NCBI RefSeq assembly: GCF_000967245.1
Contig: NZ_KQ033877.1
Coordinates: 17,660 to 81,659, forward strand
DNA from: Bombilactobacillus mellis
GTDB taxonomy: Bacteria; Bacillota; Bacilli; Lactobacillales; Lactobacillaceae
Direction of reading: 5' to 3'
DNA length: 64,000 nt
A program made the position numbers and the translations under genes. Shown here one piece after another: positions 1-9,150 of this stretch (the first letter of the stretch is position 1; every line of letters starts with the position of its first letter). Below the pieces are notes generated by a model. It was not told where the DNA came from and made no database searches. It was given only the letters and a program-made list of their open reading frames with translations.

Positions 1-396
1 ATTGAAGGAACCGGACAAGAAAATCGCCAGCAGGAAGTATCTGTGATTTCACGGCAGTTAAAACGATTAGCTAAAGAATTACACGTGCCGGTTATTGCGT
101 TGTCGCAATTATCACGGGGAGTAGAGCAGCGGCAAGATAAGCGTCCGCTCTTATCCGATATTCGCGAGTCGGGTTCTATTGAACAAGATGCGGATGTGGT
201 TGCTTTCTTATATCGCGATGATTATTATAATGACGAGTCTGATTCGGATAACTCTGAGGATGTTGTTGATACTAACGCTGGCGAAGTAGAGGTTATTATC
301 AGTAAGAATCGTTCTGGTCCTCGTGGAACCATTAAACTATTATTTGTTAAATCTTATAATAAGTTTGCAGCCATCTCCCCTTTGACGGAAGGATAA
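1..396 (+). CDS. dnaB: Replicative DNA helicase DnaB, C-terminal part (5' truncated by window edge)
   Basis: This is the last 131 codons of the hexameric replicative helicase that unwinds DNA at the fork. The reading frame is open from base 1, so the gene begins outside the window. The RecA-like C-terminal domain shows the family's late motifs: [14 protein letters not shown], then [18 protein letters not shown] followed by FLYRDDYY, the arginine-finger region and the segment ahead of the C-terminal tail. The Walker A and B motifs lie upstream of the window. The next gene starts 2 bases after the stop codon, so the two are probably co-transcribed, and purA follows. Placement beside purA is common in lactobacilli and points to the origin-proximal part of the chromosome. 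The identification is secure. Confidence 0.97.
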   Translation: MEGTGQENRQQEVSVISRQLKRLAKELHVPVIALSQLSRGVEQRQDKRPLLSDIRESGSIEQDADVVAFLYRDDYYNDESDSDNSEDVVDTNAGEVEVIISKNRSGPRGTIKLLFVKSYNKFAAISPLTEG

Positions 397-398
397 TT

Positions 399-1547
399 AT
401 GAGTAAATATAGGCAATTACAACAAGCTTACCAGCAGCAGCAATTAATTGATGTCATTATGCGGGCAACTAATGACATCTATACTGGCAAAGTTTGTCAG
501 CTGAATCCACATCATGTCATAATGCAAGTTTATAACGATTATGGACTTTTGAATGGGTATGTAATAGTTACTATTAGAGCTATTGCCTTAGTGAATACGT
601 CTAGTGGTGATTTGCAGCGGATCAAGCAGCGCATTTTTCTAGCTCAAGAACAAAAATTGCTCGGTGCGCCGCCTTTAATTTTGCCGCATTTTTCTGAGCA
701 GAATTTATTAACAGCCGTTCTACAATATTTATGTAAACAACGGCAAGTAGCATTATTTGTCGGCATTACACAGTATCATTATCAGCAGGCTCAGATTATC
801 AATGTAAAGGCAAAGCAGCTCCAGCTTTCTTTACTGGATGTTTTTGATTTTTCTGATAAAGAAGTGGTGCGGGCTTTTTTACAAAGTCAATTGGAGGCTG
901 TAGAGTTTGGCGGTCAAGAATTAGAACAGGCTACCAGTTTCTTTGCTCTGCAACCGCAGCATACTTTACCCGTTATTGTGAAAGCTAATCAATATTTAGA
1001 AACCTTGTTAAAACCCTTGCAGGGTAGTTCTACTTTACTAATGGTTTATGTCAACATTTCTCATAATAACTTTTACGTTGGTCAAGTAATTAATGTTACT
1101 GCTGATACAGTAGTTTTATCTTTGGTCGATCAAGATGGACGTTTTGGCGGCTATGCTTTAATCCGTTTAGATGCTATCAAGTTTGTTTCCGCGCAAACGG
1201 ACTATTTAAAAATGATTAATGTTTATCGAACTTGGCATCAAAAGGCGCATACTTTTGTTCAGCCGGTTTTAAATGATCAGATGCAATTTTCAGTTACGGA
1301 CTTTTGGCAAAATACTTTTGAGCAGTTAACGCAATTGCAATTAATAATACGCATTCAATTACGGCAATTAGATACTGATTTTTTAGCTTATAGTGTTGCA
1401 GCTAAAGCTACGAGTGTACAATTGGCCATTTTTGATGATCTGCAGACCGGAACTACGCAGATACATGAATTTAAGTATCAAGATTTAGAACGGGTAGCAT
1501 TTGGTTATTTGAATTCTTATTTTACAAAAACCGAATTAATTAAATAA
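399..1547 (+). CDS. Uncharacterised 382-aa protein made of an internal A-B-A-B repeat
   Basis: No known family is recognised. The protein is soluble, with no signal peptide or membrane segment. Two segments near residues 14-66 and 210-263 resemble each other: each has a hydrophobic strand, then YTGKV or YVGQV, then a strand, an aromatic-Gly turn and GYxIV/GYALIRLDAI ending in V. Each is followed by a second related segment (about 118-172 and 310-372), with a strand-rich stretch ending in LEAVEFG or LERVAFG. The arrangement is therefore A-B-A-B, probably an ancient duplication of a pair of small beta-rich, possibly SH3/Sm-like, modules. The gene sits 2 bases after dnaB and before purA, so it is probably co-transcribed with the helicase. 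A nucleic-acid or replication-linked role is only a guess from position. Confidence 0.85.
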   Translation: MSKYRQLQQAYQQQQLIDVIMRATNDIYTGKVCQLNPHHVIMQVYNDYGLLNGYVIVTIRAIALVNTSSGDLQRIKQRIFLAQEQKLLGAPPLILPHFSEQNLLTAVLQYLCKQRQVALFVGITQYHYQQAQIINVKAKQLQLSLLDVFDFSDKEVVRAFLQSQLEAVEFGGQELEQATSFFALQPQHTLPVIVKANQYLETLLKPLQGSSTLLMVYVNISHNNFYVGQVINVTADTVVLSLVDQDGRFGGYALIRLDAIKFVSAQTDYLKMINVYRTWHQKAHTFVQPVLNDQMQFSVTDFWQNTFEQLTQLQLIIRIQLRQLDTDFLAYSVAAKATSVQLAIFDDLQTGTTQIHEFKYQDLERVAFGYLNSYFTKTELIK

Positions 1548-1613
1548 ATGGTTGAAATAACGTTCATCATTGATACACTTAAAGAGTAAAATAAATAATA
1601 AAGGATGATATGC

Positions 1614-2897
1614 ATGACAGGTGTTGTTGTAGTCGGAATGCAGTGGGGCGATGAAGGCAAAGGAAAAATTACTGATTTTCTGAGTCGTCAAACGCAAGTT
1701 GTAGCTCGTTATCAAGGTGGAGACAATGCAGGACATACTGTAGAAGTTGACGATAAAGAGTATAAAATGCGCTTAGTTCCATCCGGAATTTTAAATTCAG
1801 ATAAGATCTCATTGATTGGCAATGGAGTAGTAGTTAATCCAAAGTCATTAGTAGCAGAAATTGAAGCTTTAAAAAAGCAGGGAATTAGTTTTGCTAATTT
1901 TAAAATTTCTAACCGGTCTCAAGTGATTTTACCCTACCATCTTAAGTTAGACAGTTTACAAGAAGCTAACAAGGGCGATGCCAAAATTGGTACTACTAAT
2001 CGTGGTATTGGTCCAGCCTATATGGATAAGGCGGCTCGGGTAGGTATTAGGATGGCTGATTTAATAGAAAAAGATACTTTTGCAGAAAAATTAAAGTCCA
2101 ATTTAGCTATGAAAAATCAGACTTTTGTTAAATTATATGAAAGTGAACCGCTGAATTTTGATGATATTTTTGCTGAGTATTACCAATATGGACAGCAATT
2201 AAAGCCTTATGTCTGTGATACTTCTAAGCTTTTGAATGAACAGTTAGATCAGCAAGCCAAGGTATTATTTGAGGGTGCTCAAGGAATTATGCTGGACATC
2301 GATCATGGAACTTATCCGTATGTTACTTCTTCTAATCCCGCAGGTGGTTATACAGCTGGCATTGGTGTGGGACCTACTCAAATTAAGCGCATTGTTGGGG
2401 TTGCCAAAGCCTATACTTCTAGAGTTGGAGCTGGTCCTTTCCCCACAGAATTAAAAAATGATACAGGTGATTTTATTCGGAATGCTGGTCATGAATTTGG
2501 GGTAGTTACTAAACGTCCGCGGCGGATTGGCTGGTTGGATGCAGTGGTGTTACAACATGCTAAACGAGTTGCTGGAATTACCGATTTAGCATTGAACAGT
2601 ATTGATGTCTTAAGTGGTTTGGAAGAGGTAAAAATTTGTACCGGTTATCAACTTCCTGATGGTCAAATTATTCATGAATATCCTGCCAGCTTGCATATTT
2701 TAGAACAATGTCAACCTGTTTATGTTACTCTTCCCGGTTGGCAGCAACCATTACGGGGGGTAACTGACCTCAAAGCTTGGCCGACAGCCGCTATCAACTA
2801 TTTAAAAAAGATTAAAGAATTGACTAATTTAGATTTTGTAAGTGTTTCGGTTGGTCCTAATCGTAATGAAACAATTGTTTTAAAAGATATTTGGTAA
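1614..2897 (+). CDS. purA: Adenylosuccinate synthetase
   Basis: PurA joins IMP and aspartate, using GTP, to give adenylosuccinate, the first committed step to AMP. The N-terminus shows the P-loop-like [11 protein letters not shown] with the catalytic Asp. GDNAGHT, the [18 protein letters not shown] stretch, [17 protein letters not shown] and [11 protein letters not shown] (GTP/IMP contacts) are all present. The length of 427 aa is normal for the family. An ATG at 1605 is in frame but overlaps the ribosome binding site AAAGGA; the ATG at 1614 has proper spacing and gives the usual MTGVVVVG start. The gene is monocistronic or reads on from dnaB, and ends at a strong hairpin terminator facing a convergent gene. 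Confidence 0.97.
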   Translation: MTGVVVVGMQWGDEGKGKITDFLSRQTQVVARYQGGDNAGHTVEVDDKEYKMRLVPSGILNSDKISLIGNGVVVNPKSLVAEIEALKKQGISFANFKISNRSQVILPYHLKLDSLQEANKGDAKIGTTNRGIGPAYMDKAARVGIRMADLIEKDTFAEKLKSNLAMKNQTFVKLYESEPLNFDDIFAEYYQYGQQLKPYVCDTSKLLNEQLDQQAKVLFEGAQGIMLDIDHGTYPYVTSSNPAGGYTAGIGVGPTQIKRIVGVAKAYTSRVGAGPFPTELKNDTGDFIRNAGHEFGVVTKRPRRIGWLDAVVLQHAKRVAGITDLALNSIDVLSGLEEVKICTGYQLPDGQIIHEYPASLHILEQCQPVYVTLPGWQQPLRGVTDLKAWPTAAINYLKKIKELTNLDFVSVSVGPNRNETIVLKDIW

Positions 2898-2913
2898 TAT
2901 TGGCTTATTTATT

Positions 2914-2950
2914 AAAAATCCGTAGAGATAAATTATCTCTGCGGATTTTT
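2914..2950. terminator. Bidirectional terminator between purA and the convergent gene
   Basis: A long stem has arms AAAAATCCG and CGGATTTTT, extended by GAGATA/TATCTC around a short loop. It carries a T run on the plus strand and an A run on the 5' side, so it can act in both directions for the convergent genes. Confidence 0.85.
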
Positions 2951-2964
2951 TAATAGAACAGTGA

Positions 2965-3885
2965 TTAAGGCTGTTGGGCAGCGCTTTGATGTTTGAGTCG
3001 CAAACCCGTGAAACGGTTAGTATTACGATTATAAATAAGGGTATAATAAAACGTTTGCTCTTTATTAATCTGTGTTAAATAAAATTTTGTTTCACGTGGA
3101 ACATCGGAAAATTCATAACCGGTAATCGCACTATTTTTTTGATCAGCATTTGTATTGAGAGCATACTTTTGTAAAGCAGAACCACTGTTAGGGTCTAGCC
3201 CAATATTTTTACCTACCTGACTATATTGTTTAACAGAAGCATCAGGTCTATTAGTTATGTCTGAATTATTAAGGGTTTGATTAATCGTTTCGATAAAATT
3301 AGGTGCTTTAACAATACCAGAAGTGCCTAGATTATTAGTAAAACCAATAAATTTGGGGGGCTTATTATTATGAGTAGAGCGAAGATAAAGTACTTTGCGG
3401 GCACGTTGATGATTATAATATATTTGGTAGCGATAACTTTGGATTTGTTTATTATCCTCGCGACAATTAACACTGAGAATGGTATATTTTCCCTGCCGAT
3501 TTTGGCCAATTACTAAGGGAGTGATGCTATAGAAATAACGGTGCGACTTCTTTTGTATCCGTGCTTTTAATTGTCGATTCTGCGCTGAGGATAGCCAAGC
3601 AATTTTTTGATGATGCCGATTAGAGGAATTAATCAAAACATTCACGGTTTTCAATTCATTATGATATTGTTGATTATTAACCTCATTAAGTGTGAGCGCT
3701 TGTGGATGGATACTTTTGTCCACGTGCTGAGGACTTACTAGAAGATTAAAAGGGATCGTCCGTTCTGATAACCAGTTAGAAGTATTTCGGACTAGAAGAT
3801 GACGATTATAATATATAATAAATAAACAAAGGCATATAATAATAGTGGTTACTAAGGTTTTAAAGAATCTTTTTGTCATTTGCAA
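2965..3885 (-). CDS. Membrane-anchored extracellular protein of unknown function
   Basis: This 306-residue protein is not recognised. Residues about 7-30 form a single hydrophobic segment after a basic N-terminus (TKRFF), so the bulk of the protein is probably outside the membrane. The rest is basic and rich in Asn, Gln and Tyr, with no Cys cluster or catalytic motif that I can name. The TTG at 3885 is taken as start because GAGG lies 10 bases upstream; the ATG two codons later is also possible. The gene converges on purA and diverges from another membrane-anchored unknown. Its coding sequence contains a perfect parS centromere site at 3088-3103, read as codons for DVPRET, so that stretch may be conserved for a DNA reason rather than a protein reason. 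Confidence 0.75.
   Translation of the reverse strand: MQMTKRFFKTLVTTIIICLCLFIIYYNRHLLVRNTSNWLSERTIPFNLLVSPQHVDKSIHPQALTLNEVNNQQYHNELKTVNVLINSSNRHHQKIAWLSSAQNRQLKARIQKKSHRYFYSITPLVIGQNRQGKYTILSVNCREDNKQIQSYRYQIYYNHQRARKVLYLRSTHNNKPPKFIGFTNNLGTSGIVKAPNFIETINQTLNNSDITNRPDASVKQYSQVGKNIGLDPNSGSALQKYALNTNADQKNSAITGYEFSDVPRETKFYLTQINKEQTFYYTLIYNRNTNRFTGLRLKHQSAAQQP
3088..3103. other. parS chromosome-partition site (ParB/Spo0J binding)
   Basis: The 16 bases read TGTTTCACGTGGAACA on the plus strand, which is TGTTCCACGTGAAACA on the minus strand, an exact match to the Bacillus parS consensus. It lies inside a coding region, as many parS sites do. The surrounding dnaB, purA, walRK and rlmH genes indicate the origin-proximal region where parS sites concentrate. 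No parB gene is in the window. Confidence 0.9.
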
Positions 3886-4020
3886 TTTTTTTTGGCCTCA
3901 TAATTTAAAATGCGTAGTTGTATTAACTATCTTAAAATATTTTTGTTAATCTTATTTTATACTAGAAAGAACATAAGTTGATTAAGATTGATCAAATTCA
4001 TTGAAGAAAGATTGGCTTTT

Positions 4021-5286
4021 ATGAAATTTATGGAAAAAAACTTGGGCCTAATAAAGCGCATTACCCAAATAGTTCTATTGACGGGAATTGCACTTTTTGG
4101 TCTCTTCTTTCTGTTTGGAGGAAGCGATGTGGCGGCTCAAAGATTAGTTAGTCATCAATATCAAAGCCGCCAACATCAGGCTTTAATTACTCATGTAAAT
4201 ACCAAACAGGTGCAAGTAGTTAATCGTTTTGTGCAAGGGGATTTTTGTAACTTAATTTTTAGTAAACAAACGCAAGCTGATTTTCAAAAGCTGTTCGTTT
4301 TATTAAATAAAAGGCAACGCAATGAGCGCCAAATTGCCAGCTACTATGATGGTCATTATTATGCTAATTTAGTTACACAAAAACGGCTTAATCAAACCGA
4401 TAAACATTTGCTGCAGGAGAAAAATCAAACCGTTTATCAACAACAGAAAAATCGTTTAGATACAATTCAAATTTGGTTTGACCAAACACAGGATGCTAAT
4501 AAATTTTTAACAAAAACCCGGAAAACTTTTCAAGCAGATCCCAGACAATTAAATTTGGCCCAAGTTTCCCAGGCTAATGCTTATTATAAATTAATTAAAA
4601 ATCGGCGGTGGCAACATTATTGGCAACCGCAGCTGCAGAAAATTCTTACTTATTTTAAGAACGCTCAAGCCAATAAGGATAAATCCCAGTTAGCCCAAGA
4701 AAACGCTGAGCTAGAAGAATTAAAGAATGCTCCCTTAACGCAAGCCTATCGGCCGGCTCATGTAACTATTATTGACAATGTTCAGGCAGTTGATGTGGCG
4801 GATAAAATTTTACAAGATGCCGGTATTACTGCTAATAAAGTTCTCTACTTCTCTCAAAATGATAAAACCTTATCTTTATTACGTCGTAGTGGCGGTCATT
4901 ATCATACTCAAGGTGCATTGATTCGCGTAACTGCCAATCAGGTAATGAGCGGCTCTTATCGGATTCGAGCACTTATTAGCAATCCGAGCGAAACCGCCGG
5001 AGTAATTACTGATCCGCAACAATCCAATTTTGGTCGTTATTATGAAGATGCAACGGGGATGAATGCTGAGATTAACACAATTAGTGATTATAATTTGTCT
5101 CAACCGATCTTTTGGCTGAAGAATAACCCCACTTTACAGAATTCGATCTTATTTAGTAATAGTCAAACTCTAGGCTTTATTTACAGTGGTAATTCTGTTT
5201 TGAATAATGGAATTTGTGTTGCGGAGTCTGATTTGATTCAGCTTACTAATGTAGTTGATAGCGGAACATTATTATATATTAGTTAA
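4021..5286 (+). CDS. Membrane-anchored protein of unknown function
   Basis: No family is recognised. The protein (about 421 aa from the ATG at 4021) starts with a short basic stretch, one membrane segment (about LIKRITQIVLLTGIALFG and on through FLFGG) and then a long extracytoplasmic part. The middle, about residues 100-250, is Gln/Asn/Lys-rich and looks helical, and is followed by a beta-rich C-terminal domain with many Asn, Ser and Gly. A TTG at 3988 would extend the frame, but neither start has a good ribosome binding site, so the start is uncertain. Only 36 bases separate it from the penicillin-binding protein, so the two are probably co-transcribed and a cell-envelope role is likely by context. 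Confidence 0.75.
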   Translation: MKFMEKNLGLIKRITQIVLLTGIALFGLFFLFGGSDVAAQRLVSHQYQSRQHQALITHVNTKQVQVVNRFVQGDFCNLIFSKQTQADFQKLFVLLNKRQRNERQIASYYDGHYYANLVTQKRLNQTDKHLLQEKNQTVYQQQKNRLDTIQIWFDQTQDANKFLTKTRKTFQADPRQLNLAQVSQANAYYKLIKNRRWQHYWQPQLQKILTYFKNAQANKDKSQLAQENAELEELKNAPLTQAYRPAHVTIIDNVQAVDVADKILQDAGITANKVLYFSQNDKTLSLLRRSGGHYHTQGALIRVTANQVMSGSYRIRALISNPSETAGVITDPQQSNFGRYYEDATGMNAEINTISDYNLSQPIFWLKNNPTLQNSILFSNSQTLGFIYSGNSVLNNGICVAESDLIQLTNVVDSGTLLYIS

Positions 5287-5322
5287 TTGAAAAACAACTA
5301 GTTAAAAATGAGGGGAATAGTT

Positions 5323-7959
5323 GTGCAAGAAAAATGGCAGCAATGGCTCACTAATTTTCGCGAACATCCAGTTAAAAAAGTTATTAAATATTGTTTGATC
5401 GCACTCTTGGTAATTTTCTTAATTTGGGGTGTGAGTTTTTGCCATCGACATCTCAAAGAAGTACAAAAGGATATTACTGATGGTTATGTGATTAGTGACG
5501 ATATTAAAGAAAAAAATTTTCATCCGAAACAACCGACAATTATTAAAGACGGCACTAACAAAACTATGAAAACTCTGACTCATAGTCAGGCTGACTATGT
5601 CCCTTATGCACAAATTAACCCACAAATACGCAAAGGCGTCATTGCTGTAGAAGATCGGCGTTATTATCTACATCATGGTGTTGACTTAACCGGTATTTTG
5701 CGGGCTGTTACTCAATCTTTGTTACGACGGCAGGTTCAAGGAGGCTCTACTTTAACCCAGCAATTAGTCAAAAATATTGTTTTAAAAGACCAATCTCAAA
5801 GTTTAAACCGGAAAATTAAAGAGATGGTCATTGCCCAACAAATTGAGCAAAAATTTTCGAAAAAGAAAATTTTAGAGTTTTATTTAAATAATGTCTATTT
5901 AGGTCATGGTTGTTATGGGATAGGAAGTGCTTCGCAGTATTATTTTTCGAAAAAGCAGCAACAATTGAATATTGGCGAAACTGCACTGTTAGTAGGAATT
6001 CCTAATAATCAAGTTCTCTATGATCCGGTATTGCACCCCCAGGCAGCTCGTAATCGTAGGAATACAGTATTATATTCTTGGTATCAGCAGGGCTTAATTT
6101 CGCAGGCGGCGTTTCAACGCTATTCTCAGCCCCAAATTCAGCTCAAAATTCACAATTTTACGTATGATAATGACATTTCTCAAGATTATGCTTTAAATTA
6201 TGCTGTCGACAATGCTGTGAAGCAATTAATGATGATCCATGGCTTTGAAATGGAATATCTCTTTAATAATGATCAAGATAAAAACGATTATCGGCGGCGT
6301 TATTCGCAAGTTTATGATAAATATTATGGTGAATTACTCAATGGCGGTTTTGAGATTAAAACTACTATTAATCAGGATCTACAAAAACAGATCCTGCAAA
6401 TCGTCCAGCAACAATATGCTAATTATAATCAACGAAGTGCTGAAGGAAAATTAGAACCGCAAGTCTCCAGTACGATTGTTGATAATCAGACGGGGAATGT
6501 TATCGCAATTGTCGGGGGGCGTACTACTCAAGGAGATCAACTTAATCGGGCTATTAATGCTTATCGCCAGCCTGGATCTACTGCTAAGCCTTTAATTGCC
6601 TACGCCCCGGCTTTTGAAAGAGGCTATGCACCGCAAAGCCGTGTGGTAGATGGCCCAGTTGGCGGAGTTCACAACTGGTATGATGGTTATCGCGGAGCCG
6701 TAACTTTACGTCAAGCCCTGGCCGATTCTATTAATACCGTAGCTCTTAAATTAGCTTTGAGTGATAAGGACAAGTCTTTTTATCAGTTACTGGGCAAAAT
6801 GCAGTTTCAAGGCTTATATCCTGCTGATAATAATCCAATTATAGCAGTTGGTGGTTTTACTAAAGGAGTAACCACTACAGAAATGGCTTCTGCCTATAGT
6901 TCGTTTGCGCGTAATGGTAAATTTATTGCTCCCAGCAACTTGAAAAGTATTATCGATACCGTCAATGGCCGCACCCTTTATCAAAATCCTCATATGAAGA
7001 CTACTGTTTATAATTCCAGTGCCAGTTACATGATGATTAATGCGATGCAAAGTGTAGTTACAAGTGGTTTAGGCAAGAATGCGGCTTTGCATAATTATGC
7101 TCATGTGGCAGGGAAGACCGGAACTACTGATTTTAATCATGATAGTTATTTTGTAGGGATGACACCACGTTTTACAATTGCCAATTGGTCGGGTTATGAT
7201 CATCAACAGCCGTTAAGTGAAGATCAACTGCAACTCACGATCAAGACATTCAAAGCCGAGGGTGAATTTTTAGTAGATTATCTAAAAATTCCTAATGACG
7301 ATTTTAAAATGCCTAAAACTGTCCGCAAAGTCGGCGATAATCTCTATGTTCGCCAAGAAGCAGTTGAAAAAAGTGTTGCTCAGATTATTAAGGAAAATTA
7401 TCTGGCCTTTAATAGTGCCGAAATTAACGCTAATGCAAAGCGCCTGAGCAATCTAGATTATCGTTTAATCTACCATTTAACTAAAAAACAAGAACAAAAT
7501 CGAGAACGTATAGTAAATCAGGCTATTGCTAAGTATCAACAATTGCCTTTTACTAAATTATCACAATACTCACAAAAAGTTTCTCAATTACAAAAGATCC
7601 GCTATAAAAATGAAAATGTTAAAAGAATGCAGGCTAAAAAGCAGTTTAATCAAATCATTATGCAGCTGCAACGCCAGCTCAATTTAAATCAGGCTAAATT
7701 ACAAGCCCAAAAAGATAATAAGCGTTTGGCTAGTTTTGCCACGAAAAAAGAACAAATTGAAGAAGATCGCCAAGCACAACGCCAAGCTAATGTGGAGCGT
7801 TTAATGAAGCAATATCAAGTTCTTTTAGATAAGGTTAAGGCCGCTTATCAAAATAATTCTGCAAATAAACAGGAACTAAAACAGCAATTAGAGAACGTGA
7901 TTAATGAGATTCGCAGTTATGGCGGCAATGTGCCTGATCCGGTTATCGAAATCAATTAA
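5323..7959 (+). CDS. Class A penicillin-binding protein (PBP1A type), bifunctional transglycosylase/transpeptidase
   Basis: The enzyme polymerises lipid II and cross-links peptidoglycan outside the membrane. After one N-terminal membrane segment, the glycosyltransferase family 51 domain shows VEDRRYY with the catalytic Glu, GGSTLTQQLVKN and FYLNNVYLGHG. The transpeptidase domain carries all three penicillin-fold motifs: STAK (in QPGSTAKP), SIN (in DSINTVA) and KTGTT. After the transpeptidase domain comes an unusually long tail of roughly 230 residues, rich in Gln, Lys and Leu, that reads as a coiled coil. An in-frame ATG at 5308 overlaps the ribosome binding site GAGGGG, so the GTG at 5323 is preferred. 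The upstream membrane protein is close and probably in the same operon. Confidence 0.95.
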   Translation: MQEKWQQWLTNFREHPVKKVIKYCLIALLVIFLIWGVSFCHRHLKEVQKDITDGYVISDDIKEKNFHPKQPTIIKDGTNKTMKTLTHSQADYVPYAQINPQIRKGVIAVEDRRYYLHHGVDLTGILRAVTQSLLRRQVQGGSTLTQQLVKNIVLKDQSQSLNRKIKEMVIAQQIEQKFSKKKILEFYLNNVYLGHGCYGIGSASQYYFSKKQQQLNIGETALLVGIPNNQVLYDPVLHPQAARNRRNTVLYSWYQQGLISQAAFQRYSQPQIQLKIHNFTYDNDISQDYALNYAVDNAVKQLMMIHGFEMEYLFNNDQDKNDYRRRYSQVYDKYYGELLNGGFEIKTTINQDLQKQILQIVQQQYANYNQRSAEGKLEPQVSSTIVDNQTGNVIAIVGGRTTQGDQLNRAINAYRQPGSTAKPLIAYAPAFERGYAPQSRVVDGPVGGVHNWYDGYRGAVTLRQALADSINTVALKLALSDKDKSFYQLLGKMQFQGLYPADNNPIIAVGGFTKGVTTTEMASAYSSFARNGKFIAPSNLKSIIDTVNGRTLYQNPHMKTTVYNSSASYMMINAMQSVVTSGLGKNAALHNYAHVAGKTGTTDFNHDSYFVGMTPRFTIANWSGYDHQQPLSEDQLQLTIKTFKAEGEFLVDYLKIPNDDFKMPKTVRKVGDNLYVRQEAVEKSVAQIIKENYLAFNSAEINANAKRLSNLDYRLIYHLTKKQEQNRERIVNQAIAKYQQLPFTKLSQYSQKVSQLQKIRYKNENVKRMQAKKQFNQIIMQLQRQLNLNQAKLQAQKDNKRLASFATKKEQIEEDRQAQRQANVERLMKQYQVLLDKVKAAYQNNSANKQELKQQLENVINEIRSYGGNVPDPVIEIN

Positions 7960-8093
7960 TTGTAGTTTTCCGAGAAAATGAGTTAATAATAATTTTTCTA
8001 CTTTGCTAAATTCAGCCCAACTAGATGAAAGTAGATAATTAGTGTTACAATAAAAGCCGTATTTGTGCAATTATTGATCGTACAGGAGTTTTT

Positions 8094-8510
8094 ATGAAGG
8101 AACTAAGGATCTTAATACAAAAATATTGGCCTTTTATTTCTTATCTGATATTTGGCGGTTTGACAACATTAATAAATTTGATCATATTTTATGAATTATA
8201 TACGTGGCATCATTTAATAGGCTATCAATGGGCCACTTTTATTGCTTGGCTGTTTTCGGTTTTATTTGCTTATGTAACTAATAAACAATTTGTCTTTAAC
8301 TCTCATCAGAAATCAAAGACTGCTGTACTAAGAGAATTGGAATCCTTTTTTTTCTTTCGAATTCTCAGCTTATTATTAGATTTTGCTATTTTATATATTG
8401 GGATTGGCTTGTTGCATGCGAACAGTTTTATTGTCAAATTAATCGACAATATTTTGGTCGTAGTGGCGAATTATATCTTTAGTAAGGTATTTATCTTTAA
8501 AGAAAAATAA
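8094..8510 (+). CDS. GtrA-like family membrane protein
   Basis: This is a 138-residue protein with four predicted membrane helices, a basic loop and the family's FxxxGGLTTLINLIIFYEL start. GtrA-like proteins are thought to move or support undecaprenyl-phosphate-linked sugars during glycosylation of wall polymers. Residues such as YVTNKQFVF in the second half and VVANYIFSKVFIF at the end match the family pattern. An AGGAG ribosome binding site lies just before the ATG. The gene is on its own after the penicillin-binding protein, with a 134-base gap that holds a TACAAT -10-like box. The substrate is unknown. Confidence 0.85.
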   Translation: MKELRILIQKYWPFISYLIFGGLTTLINLIIFYELYTWHHLIGYQWATFIAWLFSVLFAYVTNKQFVFNSHQKSKTAVLRELESFFFFRILSLLLDFAILYIGIGLLHANSFIVKLIDNILVVVANYIFSKVFIFKEK

Positions 8511-8942
8511 GGCCCTTAAAAAGAAAAATAATGCCTTTGAGAGCCACCTGTTTTTTCAATGATTTAATTATCACTAACTCTAAAAAAAATAAGACAATTA
8601 TCTTTTTTAAATTACAGAACTTGTTGGATAATTACTAATACTGAATAATAGTGGTAGCCTTTTACTAGGCACTTGTTTAAAGAACATGGAGTCAGCTGCT
8701 GTTTATGCATTGAATAATGGGTAATTTTCCAGTAAAGAAATTTTTATTTAATTTAAATTCAACGAGAAACTTAGTTAAGTTACAATTATAACTAAAAGCA
8801 AGCCGATTTCCAAAATCATAAATTACAGTTAGAACCTAAAAAACAATAGTTTTAAAAATCACACTTTGAGATTAAAAACTTAAGGCAAAAATTATTGTTG
8901 CGTATAGATTTAAAAAGCTGTTTTTGAAACAAAAATCCTTAT

Positions 8943-8980
8943 ATCTCGAAAAATATTTCCCGGGAAATATTTTTCGAGAT
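8943..8980. repeat. Perfect 38-base palindrome centred on CCCGGG
   Basis: Each 19-base arm (from ATCTCG to TTTCCC) is exactly matched by its reverse complement with no spacer. A related sequence with the same core, AATATTTCC then GGGAAATATT, occurs about 950 bases downstream, so the pair may be binding sites for one dimeric or tetrameric protein. Confidence 0.85.
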
Positions 8981-9129
8981 TTTTAAATATAAAAAACTAT
9001 CACTAAAAAGAGTTTGGACGATTAATCATTTGTATTATAGTTTTGCATCAGTAATCATTATTTGCTTAACAAAAAATATTGACAATGGAATCTCCTTATA
9101 AAGGATTGAAATTTTGTTGACATTATTTT

Positions 9130-9150
9130 TAATCTGTTTTAAACAGATTA
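9130..9150. repeat. 10-1-10 inverted repeat
   Basis: The arms TAATCTGTTT and AAACAGATTA flank a single T. The repeat is followed by ATTTTAATT, so it could be an operator or a weak terminator. No gene is adjacent. Confidence 0.6.

Noticed and set aside
1560-1580. Possible PurR box upstream of purA (AACGTTCATC)
   Set aside because: Only the GTTC core agrees with the reverse consensus; too many mismatches.
3716-3732. Second parS-like site with CACGTG
   Set aside because: Outside the CACGTG centre the flanks do not match the consensus.
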